Part shown: positions 10,613 to 21,010 of the stretch, piece after piece
Layout: each line of letters begins with the position of its first letter
Numbering within the stretch: position 1 is the stretch's first letter
NCBI GenBank assembly: GCA_022539475.1
Contig: VCMS01000317.1
Location: 46,022-109,083, forward strand
Reading direction: 5' to 3'
Length of the DNA stretch: 63,062 bases
From: Gracilaria domingensis
Lineage: Eukaryota; Rhodophyta; Florideophyceae; Gracilariales; Gracilariaceae
The notes under the pieces: model-generated
Seen by the model: the letters and a program-made list of their open reading frames with translations, nothing else
Told to the model about the DNA's origin: nothing
The model's database searches: none
Program-made: the position numbers and the translations under genes

Positions 10613-12172
10613 TTATTGCCCAGAACAGTTGTTCATAGGGTTCAGCATGGATGAACATGGAACTGACCCTTCGGCGAACAACGCCTTAGACCGGCGCCTC
10701 GGGTCCTGTCGCGCACGAAGCGTTTCACCCTCTGCCTGGGCATACTGGACGAGCTCCAGGTAAGTGATTCGACGCTTTTCTTCAAGGTGACGAGCCACCA
10801 AAGCCCATATCGCGGGGTCAAGTCCATCCACGAACAGCGTGCATCTCTCTTGAGCAGAGTACACATTTCCACAGCGATAAAACGGTTTATTCAAACGAGT
10901 TGAATATACCGTTTCGGTTTCACCAGGCTTCTGCTTGGTATCTCGGAGAGCGAGGATCGCGTTTTGGATCGCGTTGGCAGTTTTGTACGACCTGAGAAGG
11001 TACTGTATCGCTTCAGGCCAACAAGTAACTCCACCTTTGGAGGCTCTGGAGGAACCTCGAACAGAATTAAATTTATCCTCCGCCATACCGGATAAGAAGC
11101 ACGGTAAAGCGAGATACGCTTGAGCTTCACTCATCCCGAGTATATCGGCTTCCCGAACGAACCGGGCGAGAAAGTCCAGGACCACGATTGGGTCTTCGCC
11201 ATCGAATTTCGTTTGCATGACGATGTATAGTCGCTTGATGTAGTCTTTCACCTTACCGGTGCTTCGTGAACCGCGGTCAGACGACGAATCGTCCAATCGG
11301 TAATACCGATAGGAAAGCAGCTTCCTGTATAAAGGATTCGTTCGTTTCAACTCTTTTAAGCCGACATGGCGCCTACCCTTCTCGCGGGTGCCAATAGCCC
11401 CTTGAGTGGCTTGCGTGGCTCTCGACTTTGTAGCACGTGACCGCGTGCGGTGTCGACGACCATCGTCTTCGCTGTCAGACGAGTCGGACGACGACTTCAC
11501 AGAGCCAATGCTTGAGTCGGTACTCGACGAATCCGAATTGTAACGCACTTCCTTCTTGGACCTTCTGTGTGCCTTAACCGGCGAACGGTGTGTCGCATGC
11601 TTCGAGCCTTCATCTTCTTCATTTTTCGCGTTAACCGCGGTATTCATACGGATGATTTCCTGAAGGGAATTCAACCGGACACGGAAACGGTTCATTTCTT
11701 CACGACATTCCTGCATGAAGGAGCGGTACGTTTCGACAAACGTTGCTGAGGAACCCAGATTTTCCAGAATGGAATTCACGTAACGTCGCAGAAGAAGTAT
11801 GTCTTCTGAGACGTCCCTAAGCTGGGCCTCATCCACCTTCCTACGAAGGGACTGGACATCCTCGAAGAGGGAACTCTGAGCGAGTTGACTCACTCTGACT
11901 TGCGCTTCCAAGAGGTTAAATTCGGGTGACCCAGTGCCAGTTGGCTGAGCCGCAGACGGCCTTTCCACAACAGGTGGAGCTTCCGCTATAGCAGCGATCG
12001 CCAAAGGCACAGACGCAACCGAGGATGCTCTTCGGGTCACCGGGGTCGGTTCAGCACGGTTCAAGTCTTCCGGGACGGACAGCAGGGATCGCGGCGGAGC
12101 AGGCGGTACTGCAGATGAACCTCCCACGGGGCGATTGGTGCCAGATCTGGATACCTGATCAAGTGTAGGCAT
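10613..12172 (-). CDS. Orphan Ty3/Gypsy-like Gag
   Basis: The frame encodes about 519 residues from ATG at about 12172; it is open upstream to 12301, but that stretch is hydrophobic and likely leader. It has a Pro/Ala/Ser-rich N-terminus, a helical region, a long Ser/Asp/Arg-rich linker at about 230-330, and then a retrotransposon Gag capsid-like domain in the C-terminal 200 residues. The core there reads like other Gypsy Gags: FDGEDPIVVLDFLARFV, then a WPEAIQYLL block and a final helical segment ending in FVDGLDP. No zinc knuckle, protease, RT or integrase follows on the minus strand before the DET1-like gene, and no LTR pair could be recognised. It is therefore a partial element or a captured gag. 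The frame is intact over its whole length, which is unusual for a dead fragment in this window. Confidence 0.6.
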   Translation of the reverse strand: MPTLDQVSRSGTNRPVGGSSAVPPAPPRSLLSVPEDLNRAEPTPVTRRASSVASVPLAIAAIAEAPPVVERPSAAQPTGTGSPEFNLLEAQVRVSQLAQSSLFEDVQSLRRKVDEAQLRDVSEDILLLRRYVNSILENLGSSATFVETYRSFMQECREEMNRFRVRLNSLQEIIRMNTAVNAKNEEDEGSKHATHRSPVKAHRRSKKEVRYNSDSSSTDSSIGSVKSSSDSSDSEDDGRRHRTRSRATKSRATQATQGAIGTREKGRRHVGLKELKRTNPLYRKLLSYRYYRLDDSSSDRGSRSTGKVKDYIKRLYIVMQTKFDGEDPIVVLDFLARFVREADILGMSEAQAYLALPCFLSGMAEDKFNSVRGSSRASKGGVTCWPEAIQYLLRSYKTANAIQNAILALRDTKQKPGETETVYSTRLNKPFYRCGNVYSAQERCTLFVDGLDPAIWALVARHLEEKRRITYLELVQYAQAEGETLRARQDPRRRSKALFAEGSVPCSSMLNPMNNCSGQ

Positions 12173-12301
12173 CGTAACCGATATAATCGATCTCGATACT
12201 TCCAAGAGCGGGGACAATAAAACAAGACAACTGAAAACCAGTGTTCCAAACAACCGAACCTTCAAGACTTTCAATCGGAAACACTTCCAAATCGGAATCA
12301 A

Positions 12302-13498
12302 TTCAAGAACGAGTCCCTTCTAAGTCGGGAGACCACTTGTAGTGCAAATCCCACTTGGGAGAAATGACATTGAAGGTGCTCGAATCCTTGCTCTCTTGGG
12401 AGGTAAACTCAGCAGAATAGCCCTCCATATACGGATAGCGCGGATGTAAATCCGCCCGTACTTCGAAAATACCACGGAGGTGACGGCGGGAATCGCCAAG
12501 AAGGGATCTGTAAGCAAACGTCCGAAAGCCGGAGATCTCTGATCGGAGGCGGAAGGGGAGGAACCCAGGTCGACAAGGTGCCTCGAAAAAGAGGGAAAGA
12601 TAGGGAAACGGATGGGAAAAAGGGGAATGGAAAGAAAAGAAAAAGGGACAAACCCGAGGGCGGGGTCGTGCGACAAGCGGCAACAGACCCGGGCCGAGGG
12701 TGACGATGTGTATTGAGCCCACGCGGCAGACCTCTATACAGAGTCGATACAATACCTGAACACCAGAGTAGCAGACAGCTGCAAGTAAATGTGCGAACAA
12801 AGTCCGAAGAAAAACGTAGCGTTAGATCAGAGTACCTGAGTGCTCCCTTGGGGATGAAATAAGCGAAGCCGTACGCGGTGACCTTCCTCGCGGAGTTGTG
12901 CACTACGCGCAGGCGCTCAAGTCAGAGCCGCGGACAAGGTTGAGTTTAGTTTGTGCTGGTGACGGCGAGGTCGCCATCACCTAAGTAGGTTTCCACAAAT
13001 TAAACTAAATAATTAAAATGGGTAGTGCAAAATACGGCAGAGCCACACACGTGTTGCACTTGTGCAGACCTGCCTCGGCGGACACTAATTCTAATAACCA
13101 ATCCAATTTTCTCTGTAACAGAGCCAAACCATACACGCGTATACGTGATCCACTGCCACAACCAGTTACCATTCCATCAAACCCATTGAGTGCCACCATG
13201 CTATATGGTGTCAGAATGCCACTTAAATTCCTAACCTTGCTGTAGAGGCAACTCGGAAATCCGAGGTGTTATGAGACGGAACACGTCACAAACGCGAAAT
13301 CGCGATTGCTCTACAATTTGGTTTTCTCCAAGCAAAACAAATCTGATGAAACACTAGAAACATCTGTTGGACGTTTTTCTTCCTTGAAATGAAACTGTTT
13401 GATCAGGCATTCGTTTCATGTCATTCTGACATATTTCAAAAGCCGGCAGTGAAGTCAAGACTAAGCCAACGATCCTTCAGTTCAGTGAAGCACTAACC
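12302..13498. other. Leader/flank of the Gag element
   Basis: Open frames at 12.3-12.9 kb on the minus strand look like the untranslated leader of the Gag element. On the plus strand at about 13204, a TGGTGTCAGAATG string resembles a tRNA primer-binding site, but no LTR boundary was found next to it. No gene is supported. Confidence 0.35.
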
Positions 13499-14569
13499 AT
13501 GCTCCTGTACAAATGCCACATCTGCTTCAAGAGCTTTCGTGAGAGGCATCGTCTGAAAGGACATATATCAAAGACTCACAAGCGCATTCCCGCATTTCAC
13601 CAGAAAGAAAGAGAGGCATCTACAGTCAGAAATAATGCAAAATCTTCTGTCTCCGGAAGCAGGGGGATTTCGAAAACTTCAAAGTCCTTTGGTCTGGAAA
13701 ACAGTGAGGGCAGTGCTTCCCAGCTACCATTTGTCGTGCTCGATGATACGCAGAATGAAAATTTGCACAATGTGAGGATTTGTTATATCTCCGATGGTTC
13801 ACATGCTGATAATATTAAAGTCGCTATAACAGAGAAGAACATGAGTTGGATGGTGTACGATTTCTACAAAGACTTTGGAGATAAATGTGAAGGACTCTTT
13901 CAAGAATTGATTCAACCGAACCCACCACTAGAGGGGCTCCATCCCACCTGTAGAAAAGCGATTGCCTGTTCTACCCAATTTGTTATGAGTAACGAGCAAA
14001 TCAAAGTGTTCCATAGCTTGCTAGTCAATATGGAGCAAGGAAACCCAACAGAATTTCGTTTCTTCACGAAGCAGTTCCCATCATCGACACGATTCATAGG
14101 TTATCTGAATAAGGCGTGAAAGTGGAAAGTTAGAGAGGAACGTTGGCAAACGGCGGTGATTAACACACGATTTGGACAAAATCGTACCGGAGTTGTGATT
14201 CCAATCATGGATCTCTTGCATTCCGTTCTGCGTAAGTCCGGAGGTGTCAGAAGCATTGTCCCATTTTCAAAGAGCTTTGAGGATGGCCAAAGAGTATATT
14301 CTGCCACGTGGGACACAGAAGCTTTCCAAGAGTATGTAGATTCTGTTGAGCTGAAACATGGTGAACGTTCGGAAATTATATGCATCGAAAAGTGCTGTGA
14401 TAGTCACATTCTGTCTAATTCAGGATCACAAAGCAGCTGCAATGTTTCGCATTAGATTTTGCAACATCAAAGAGCAGTCGGAAAATGGTACGACGTAGGA
14501 ATTGCACCGTGGCTCCAGCCTGGCGATGTTAGAGTGAATGAATCGCATATTCGAAAGGAAAAAGCCCTA
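13499..14569 (+). pseudogene. Plavaka/KDZ-like transposase, 5' part
   Basis: The ATG at 13499 starts a frame with a C2H2 zinc finger at once (CHICFKSF...H..KTH, residues 6-27), typical of the DNA-binding N-terminus of these transposases. The frame meets TGA at 14117-14119 and continues in the same phase to about 14430, through a segment ending in CCDSHILSNSGS, which matches a conserved block of the family. It then shifts frame once near 14440 and continues with WYDVGIAPWLQP up to the Copia-1 insertion after 14569. The TGA is what a CGA codon gives after a C-to-T change. The product, if ever made, would be a non-functional truncated transposase. Confidence 0.6.
14565..14569. repeat. Target-site duplication of Copia-1, left copy
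   Basis: CCCTA lies directly before the left LTR and is repeated exactly at 19257-19261 after the right LTR. Five base pairs is the usual length for Copia integration. Confidence 0.9.
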
Positions 14570-14854
14570 TGTAGAGTGGATTACTGGTCTTAGGTCGCCG
14601 CCACTTCAGCGTCTGCGACCTCCTTTATATGGAGCGACAGGTCCAAAACCTCGCTAAAAGAACCTTGTCTAACAGTAGCTACATAACGCGAGGAGCTACG
14701 GATGCAATGCTTACGTAATTATTCTACACGCGCACAGTTGGCACTGTTGCGCTCACCTCTCTCGCAACGTTCTTCCGTCTCACTGCAGCAGTCTTAAGCC
14801 AACAATTACATCTCTCCTGAGGATCCTGCTGTCTCGTGCACACTGTTCGTATCA
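14570..14854 (-). repeat. Copia-1 3' LTR
   Basis: This 285-bp direct repeat of 18972-19256 has TG...CA ends. The last 49 bases of the gag-pol frame (to the stop at 14806) lie inside it. Confidence 0.92.
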
Positions 14855-17800
14855 GCCCCTTCTTGCACGGACAGCAAAGAAGTCAGACTCATTGCCACGC
14901 AATGCTGTTGGTGCAATAGCTGCGAAAGAGGTTTGGTGAGTACATCGGCCACCATTCCCGCTGTCGGGCAGTACTGCAGATGTATCTCTCCTTTCTGTGC
15001 CGCATCCCGAGTGAAATGATAGCGTAGCTCTACATGTTTTGCTCTGCGATCACCTGACGTCCAGTGAAGTACACCTGTGTTGTCTTCCATCACCAATGTG
15101 GGTGCATCATGCAAACTGATACCAAGTTCCACCAGAACAGACCGTATCCAGCGAATCTCCTTCACACATTCAGACAAAGCGATATATTCGGCTTCTGTAG
15201 TTGACAGGGCGATCGATTTCTGCTTCAGAGTTTTCCACACAGCGGGTGACCCATACAACAAGACGCAGAATCCTGACGTAGACTTGCGATCAACATCATA
15301 ACCGGCCCAATCCGCGTCGACATACGCTAACGTAGGTGATTTAGAATTCTTGGAGCATCTTCTAATGCGGACGCCTACATTCCTTGTCCCGTTAAGGTAA
15401 CGAAAGATCCTTTTCACCGCTCGCCAGTGATTGACCGTAGGCCTTGCTTGTGAGCGAGCTAACATGTTCACGGCAAAGCAAATGTCCGGCCTCGTCCTTC
15501 CAGCCAGATACAAGAGGGCCCCGATTGCTTCTTGGTAAACAGGGATGAAGTCAATGAAATCCCCTTCGAGTAGGTCACGGGGTCTCGCAGAAGAAGCCAT
15601 TGGGGTATCTACAGAACGTGAATCGAGCATGTTGAACCTACGTAGTATGTCGATTGTAAAGGCATGCTGGTGCAATGTAATATGTTGATTACCACGTTCC
15701 ATGTGTACACCCAAAAAGCTAGCGGCAGTGCTTTCCGTCTTCACTTCAAATGATTTGCTCAATTCGGATTTCACTCTTCGCATCTCAGTATGATCATCCC
15801 CAATTAAAAGCATATCATCGACATACACTACAATCCATAACGTGTGCGACCCTGATGTAGAGCGGAAAAAGCACTCGTCTGACTGCAGTGGAGTTAACCC
15901 AATTGAGAGGAGTTTGGATTTCAGTAGGCTACCCCATATTGCATTAGACTGCTTAAGTCCGTAGATTGACCTTCTCAGCTTCAGGGCCTCTCCACGTTGG
16001 AGTCCGAAGTGTATTCCAGGGGGTGGTCGCATGTAGACAGGGTCTGAATTTTCCATTGAACCGTTGAGAAACGCTGACTTCACGTCCAATTGTTCTACAA
16101 GGTAGCCACGGTTGACGGCAATTGTCAGCGCAATTCGAACGGTCTCAAAGTTGACTACTGGTGAGTAGACTTGCTCTACTGCTCCTTGCTGGCAGCCCTT
16201 GGCTACCAGACGAGCTTTGTACCTTGCAATTGAGCCATCATCATTGTTCTTCGTCGCGAATACGAAGCGGGAGCCGATCACCTTGCATCCTCGGGGTACC
16301 TTTGCAATCTCCCAGGTGTTCATTCTTTCCAGATTCAGTAGCTCCTCCCTGATAGCTTCTCTCCATTCAATTGCGTTCTCAGAAGCAAGAGCGCTCGGAA
16401 CATCGCTTGGAATCACAGTCGTCGTGACATCACGGCCGACAAAACCACTGTGCTGGGTCTCAGAGAATCTCGATGGGGCGTTACGATCTCTCGTGGGGTA
16501 CCTACGTACAGGATAGTGGGTAACGAACTCCTGCATGCTCGAGGTCATTGAGAATGAACCTTGGTTACCACTGTCATCGCCAGATTGTTCCTGGCTGACC
16601 AATTCTTGTTCGAGGTCGTGTTCTGCATTCACATTTGTACCCTGTGGGTCATGACCAGTGGTTGGGCCTGATTCCCCTTCTGACTCATCGCCACTGAGAG
16701 TATTCTCATCGGCGACTTCCTCGGTGTCATGTTCTGTGCTCTGTGCTGAGTCTGTTTCTGATTCCAGTAACTGGTTTCTCGATAAGACTCCGGCTGCCCA
16801 GTCTGTGTTGAAGATAGAACGCCCAGGGAAGACCGCCTCATTGATCCGCACATGGCGCGCGAAGGTGATCGCACCAGTGCCAATGTCATAGATTCTGTAA
16901 TTCCTATGAGACAGGGATCGTAGGAGGATGCCTCGCTTTGCTTTCTTGTCGAGTTTCTTTCTGTTAGGTTCATGGACCCAAATTTCACAGCCGAAAGTTC
17001 GCAGGTGCCCAACGTAGGGTACTGATCCTTCAAGTACTTCTCGAGGTGTCTTGTTATTGCCTGCCGACGTTGGAGTCATGTTCATGAGTCGTACTGCTGT
17101 GACAAGTGCCTCAGCCCAGAATCTCTGCGGTAGACCTGCGTGGGAAAGCATAGCTCTCACCATGTTCATTGCAGTTCGATTGAAGCGTTCAGCAACTCCA
17201 TTCTGCTGTGGAACATACGGCGCACTGTTTTCCCATTCAATTCCCACTTCAGCAAGGTACTTTCTCAGCCCTATGTATTCCGGACCATTGTCTGAGAAGA
17301 GCAGTTTCACCTTCTTCTCCGTGCGCCTCTCGAAGTATAGTTGGAAGCACCGGAACTGAATCTCAAGGCCTTTCCGGTCACGTAGGAGTCTCACATCTCT
17401 AAATCCAGAAGCCTTGTCAATGAAGGATACAAAATATCTTTTTCCTCCGATACTTGTCGTCTGCATTGGGCCACAGATGTCCGAGTAAATCACATCTCCG
17501 ATGCCAACGTCAGTTCGTTTTCTGTGACCAAGAGGCAACCGGGTCATCTTACCCTCTGTGCATGGAATGCATGCCGCTTCCATACCTGGAACTTGAGAGA
17601 GATCCATACCTTCCACGAGGCCTCCTTTGGATATTCTCTGAATTGTACTCCTACCAATGTGACCAAATCGTTCGTGCCACAGCTGGAGTGCTTCATCATG
17701 GGAAGCGGACGCCTTTAACACTCTTGCCATCACAGGGGCACCAATTAACTCATACATGCCACCTTTTTCCATAGCAATAAGTTCGCAACTGTCCTTCACA

Positions 17801-18897
17801 ATTTTGCAGCTCATGTCAGAGAAGTTCACAGTAAACCCGTCCTGCACCAGCTGCGAGCAGGACAGAAGGTTACACTCAAGATCCTCTGCATGCAACACGT
17901 TCTTAAGGTGAAGCACTGGGTCCGTGTCACATTCCGGTTGAACAATAGCAATGTTAAGGTCTCCGCACAATGATGATTGCACCAGCCTTCCATCGCCAAG
18001 GGCAATGGTCCTAGGCGGTACCTTGCAGAAACCAGTAACAAGTGCTTTGTCTCCAACCATGTGACAGGTTGCTCCCGAGTCTATCACAAATACGTGCTGT
18101 GCCCGAGCTACAAGACCTCGATGCGTCCTTTGGCTTTCATCAGGTTTCCTCTCCGGGCAATCTCTCTTGAAGTGCCCTTTCTTTCCGCATTGAAAGCATT
18201 TCCCCTTCATTCGGGCTCGTAGTGCCTTCTCTGCGGGAACCGTTTCCTGTGATTCAGGATGCATGCTAGCAGCCACTGCGATACTGTCATACTCCTGGAG
18301 CAGCCTTGCAGTTGCTCTGTCCCACGTCAACTCCTCGTCTGACATCGTCTGGAGTGCAGAAACAACAGCACCGTACGGCGTATCACTGGTGTTGCCAAAG
18401 CTGGAAAGGAGTATTGCCACTTGCATCGACTCTTCAATGGCACTATCCATTGCTTCCAACCTGCCAAACATTGCCTCAAGCTCATCGATATATTCTGACA
18501 TCGACTTTGCTTCCGAGTACTTCGTCTGGTGAAGCTTCGTCTGAATGTGGACCCTAGTTGCAGTGTTTGTAGTAGCATAACGTTCCTTAAGCTTCTTGTA
18601 CATCAAGTAAGGATTCCGGCGTTCTGTACAGATTGTACGCAAAGGTTTGTCCGACAGTGACTGCACGAGGTACATCCTCGTCTTCGAGATCTTCTTCTTC
18701 GTATCGTCATCCAAAGCCTCAATGTCCCCTGCAGGAGCATCTGCTCCGGGGTCACGCCTAACCAAACCCAAAAGTTCTCTTGATTCTAATACAGCTTCAA
18801 ATCTCATGGTCCAGAGATTGAAGTCCTCCCCTCTCTTTGCGGAGAACTTTGGCAACTTCTTCAGGCCATCTTCATCCATCTCGAACAGCTGAACCAA
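14806..18897 (-). CDS. Copia-1 Gag-Pol polyprotein
   Basis: One intact 1,363-residue frame encodes the whole Ty1/Copia set in Copia order. Gag helical domain: about residues 15-210. CCHC zinc knuckle: Cys234, Cys237, His242, Cys247. Aspartic protease: Asp273-Ser-Gly. Integrase zinc domain: His408...Cys446; catalytic triad: Asp473, Asp536 and Glu570 (in PQQNGVAER). A Ser/Glu-rich linker covers about 700-800. Reverse transcriptase: first catalytic Asp in QLDVKSAFL at about 938 and the YVDD box at 1025-1028. RNase H: DADWAG near 1190, then a STTEAEY motif. Every catalytic residue I can check is present. The TAA stop at 14806 lies in the 3' LTR, so the last 16 residues are LTR-encoded. No frameshift separates gag and pol, so processing must rely on the protease. 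Confidence 0.93.
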   Translation of the reverse strand: MVQLFEMDEDGLKKLPKFSAKRGEDFNLWTMRFEAVLESRELLGLVRRDPGADAPAGDIEALDDDTKKKISKTRMYLVQSLSDKPLRTICTERRNPYLMYKKLKERYATTNTATRVHIQTKLHQTKYSEAKSMSEYIDELEAMFGRLEAMDSAIEESMQVAILLSSFGNTSDTPYGAVVSALQTMSDEELTWDRATARLLQEYDSIAVAASMHPESQETVPAEKALRARMKGKCFQCGKKGHFKRDCPERKPDESQRTHRGLVARAQHVFVIDSGATCHMVGDKALVTGFCKVPPRTIALGDGRLVQSSLCGDLNIAIVQPECDTDPVLHLKNVLHAEDLECNLLSCSQLVQDGFTVNFSDMSCKIVKDSCELIAMEKGGMYELIGAPVMARVLKASASHDEALQLWHERFGHIGRSTIQRISKGGLVEGMDLSQVPGMEAACIPCTEGKMTRLPLGHRKRTDVGIGDVIYSDICGPMQTTSIGGKRYFVSFIDKASGFRDVRLLRDRKGLEIQFRCFQLYFERRTEKKVKLLFSDNGPEYIGLRKYLAEVGIEWENSAPYVPQQNGVAERFNRTAMNMVRAMLSHAGLPQRFWAEALVTAVRLMNMTPTSAGNNKTPREVLEGSVPYVGHLRTFGCEIWVHEPNRKKLDKKAKRGILLRSLSHRNYRIYDIGTGAITFARHVRINEAVFPGRSIFNTDWAAGVLSRNQLLESETDSAQSTEHDTEEVADENTLSGDESEGESGPTTGHDPQGTNVNAEHDLEQELVSQEQSGDDSGNQGSFSMTSSMQEFVTHYPVRRYPTRDRNAPSRFSETQHSGFVGRDVTTTVIPSDVPSALASENAIEWREAIREELLNLERMNTWEIAKVPRGCKVIGSRFVFATKNNDDGSIARYKARLVAKGCQQGAVEQVYSPVVNFETVRIALTIAVNRGYLVEQLDVKSAFLNGSMENSDPVYMRPPPGIHFGLQRGEALKLRRSIYGLKQSNAIWGSLLKSKLLSIGLTPLQSDECFFRSTSGSHTLWIVVYVDDMLLIGDDHTEMRRVKSELSKSFEVKTESTAASFLGVHMERGNQHITLHQHAFTIDILRRFNMLDSRSVDTPMASSARPRDLLEGDFIDFIPVYQEAIGALLYLAGRTRPDICFAVNMLARSQARPTVNHWRAVKRIFRYLNGTRNVGVRIRRCSKNSKSPTLAYVDADWAGYDVDRKSTSGFCVLLYGSPAVWKTLKQKSIALSTTEAEYIALSECVKEIRWIRSVLVELGISLHDAPTLVMEDNTGVLHWTSGDRRAKHVELRYHFTRDAAQKGEIHLQYCPTAGMVADVLTKPLSQLLHQQHCVAMSLTSLLSVQEGADTNSVHETAGSSGEM
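14855..14866 (-). other. Copia-1 polypurine tract
   Basis: On the minus strand GCAAGAAGGGGC directly abuts the start of the 3' LTR, the position required for plus-strand priming. Confidence 0.75.
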
Positions 18898-18958
18898 GTG
18901 GCTGGAGATACGTAGAAGATTCCGGCACGATAACGGCTCAGTGAAGCAACGCGGGGGG

Positions 18959-18971
18959 GCGATGCTACCAC
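18959..18971 (-). other. Copia-1 primer-binding site
   Basis: On the minus strand, G followed by TGGTAGCATCGC starts right after the 5' LTR. TGGTAGCA fits the CCA-bearing 3' end of initiator tRNA-Met, the usual plant/algal Copia primer. This differs from the internal-arm priming inferred for Copia-2 and Copia-3. Confidence 0.6.
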
Positions 18972-19256
18972 TGTAGAGTGGATTACTGGTCTTCGGTCGC
19001 CGCCACTTCAGCGTCTGCGACCTCCTTTATATGGAGCGACAGGTCCAAAACCTCGCTAAAAGAACCTTGTCTAACAGTAGCTACATAACGCGAGGAGCTA
19101 CGGATGCAATGCTTACGTAATTATTCTACACGCGCACAGTTGACACTGTTGCGCTCACCTCTCTCGCAACGTTCTTCCGTCTCACTGCAGCAGTCTTAAG
19201 CCAACAATTACATCTCTCCTGAGGATCCTGCTGTCTCGTGCACACTGTTCGTATCA
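18972..19256 (-). repeat. Copia-1 5' LTR
   Basis: 285 bp, nearly identical to 14570-14854. Visible differences are one A/C near the start of the plus-strand copy and one G/A in the middle (TTGGCACTG versus TTGACACTG). Confidence 0.92.
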
Positions 19257-19261
19257 CCCTA
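19257..19261. repeat. Target-site duplication of Copia-1, right copy
   Basis: Exact CCCTA copy of 14565-14569; the transposase frame resumes here. Confidence 0.9.
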
Positions 19262-20792
19262 CTTCACCAAGGGTACATGTTCCTCTTAATGAAAGACCTT
19301 GCGAAGTTTTCACAGATCGGTTTCTCGTTAGAAGGGGTAATAATATTTCCGAGGCTATTGATGCATGTAGAAGATCAGAAACAAGAGCGTACCACAGTCT
19401 CGCTTCGAAGTGCCGGGTCTTTAGCAGATTGTACTCCCTGTTTGAAATCGTTCCGGGGTCGCCGGATGAGAAAGGAGTTAGGCGAAACAAATGAATGCAC
19501 AGACTCTGCCAATAGCAGTAAAACAGGCTCTGGGTCAGAAAATGACGCTTGGATTCCACTTTCAAACCCAGAAATTGAAGTTGTTCGGGAACAAAGCGCA
19601 GATGCTCTGAAGAGAATTGATGACGAAAACAGAACTTCTGAAGATTTAGATTTCAGCAGAAATGTTGTGACAACTGTTGAGGCCCAGCTGCTATGTTCAG
19701 GATATCAAAGCTTAAACACTGAATTTGAGTCAGTGAAAGCTGCGAAAGGTTACTTCAAATGAACAAGTGCTAAGCTTCTTCCGCCTGTCGAAGCAGCGAT
19801 GCCTGGACTAAGATCAAGCCCATACAGGTTATTTAAAGCAATCGGTTTCGACAAATTGCATGCAATTGAGCACGGCTTGCTTCAACAAGTGGTAGACGAC
19901 ACCCATAAGATGTTTCAAAGTCATGAGGCCTACAAAACCGTACCAAGAGCCAGACTGATATCCATCGCGAACCAAAGGATACTTGACGTTCCGAAAGCTG
20001 CCAGAATTAGATTCTTTCCAACGTTTCGGTATCTCGAGACACAAACACAAGCTGGAATATCTGGAATCGTTCGCAGACTTCATACGCCATTTCTATGGGG
20101 CGCAGTTATGGGGCTCTCAAACACAGTCCTTCCTGACGAAGAGCCATTGCTGCATATATGCTTACAGGTAGATATGCTGCAATGGGAGCTGAAGGGTATC
20201 AATCTAAACCCTGCGAAAGCCAGAAGGACAGATGCAGACAATGCGAGAATTCAACAGCTTGCTTTTGACACCGGTAAGGCAGTAGCAAAGATGGGCAAAA
20301 GGCCAGTCAACACTAAACTTCACAGAATAATGTACCACCTTCAAGATCATCTTAGGGAGTTTGACTGTATCAAAAGAGGAGCTACAGATGAAAACAAAAG
20401 ACTTCACAAGATAACGAAAAGAGTATACAAAATCACAAATAGGCAGATCATCAAAATGGCGCCACAGCTTCAACTGGAAGAACCTGTATTGAACTTGACG
20501 AAATTGCGGACCAAGATAAGATCCAAGACATTTGTGCTGAACTGAAATTTGTTCGATGCCATAGACTACCAAGAAGTGTACAAAACGGGATAAGAAAAGT
20601 TATATTATCAATCGAAAACAAGATGGAGTCCCTTCTAGAAATTCATGCCGCTGAGGAACAAGTTTCATTATTAATAATAGAGTCAAACCAGAACATAGCC
20701 TTGAGAAAGATATCATTGATACGCTTCCGAGCAGAATTTGAATGGTGGCCTGAGTATATTCAGACACAAATTGACTATGGAAACTGGGCTTC
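19262..20792 (+). pseudogene. Plavaka/KDZ-like transposase, middle and 3' part
   Basis: This continues the transposase in phase with the block before Copia-1. The segment around IIFPRLLMHVEDQKQERTT with a nearby CTPC matches a conserved zinc-binding block of the family. A stop at 19760 is followed, in a shifted frame from 19799, by a 248-residue piece with a helical domain and the block NTKLHRIMYHLQDHLREF (about 20310). A further shift near 20520 leads into a lysine-rich segment that runs to the solo LTR. At least two frameshifts and one nonsense codon show it is dead. No other function is suggested by the sequence. Confidence 0.6.
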
Positions 20793-21005
20793 TGTAACAA
20801 TATGATGGTGAATGAAGTCTGGCCTTCCTCGATGGAGGGGAAGGCCGGCTGACGCTCCTTTAATACAGATCTGTAGCAGTCTACAGATGTCTACAACTAT
20901 CCTACAAGATGTCTACTGTCTCTGACTGTCTCGTAACACGTCAGCTACAAGCCAAGCACGGGGATCAGACGTGACTTGGAGCTTGTAGGCTCTCATAGTG
21001 TTACA
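20793..21005. repeat. Solo LTR, 213 bp
   Basis: It starts TGTAACA and ends TGTTACA (terminal inverted repeats, TG...CA) and is flanked by the perfect 5-bp duplication GCTTC at 20788-20792 and 21006-21010. It splits the transposase frame, which is continuous when it is removed with one GCTTC. No internal element remains, so LTR-LTR recombination must have deleted it. It does not match the three Copia LTRs here by eye. Orientation is unknown. Confidence 0.85.
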
Positions 21006-21010
21006 GCTTC

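Larger units (their letters stand above)
14570..19256 (-). mobile_element. Copia-1: full-length, young Ty1/Copia retrotransposon
   Basis: The 4,687-bp element has 285-bp LTRs that start TG and end CA, a perfect 5-bp target duplication, a primer-binding site, a polypurine tract and one unbroken gag-pol frame. The LTRs differ at only about two positions by eye. All parts needed for autonomous retrotransposition are present, so a recent and possibly still active insertion is the natural reading. It sits inside the transposase gene in the opposite orientation. Confidence 0.92.

Noticed and set aside
12303..12903. Protein genes upstream of the Gag
   Set aside because: Overlapping frames in several phases with low-complexity, Phe/Pro/Ser-rich composition; typical of untranslated leader sequence.
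13190..13260. LTR element start with primer-binding site TGGTGTCAG
   Set aside because: No LTR boundary or second LTR was found near it.
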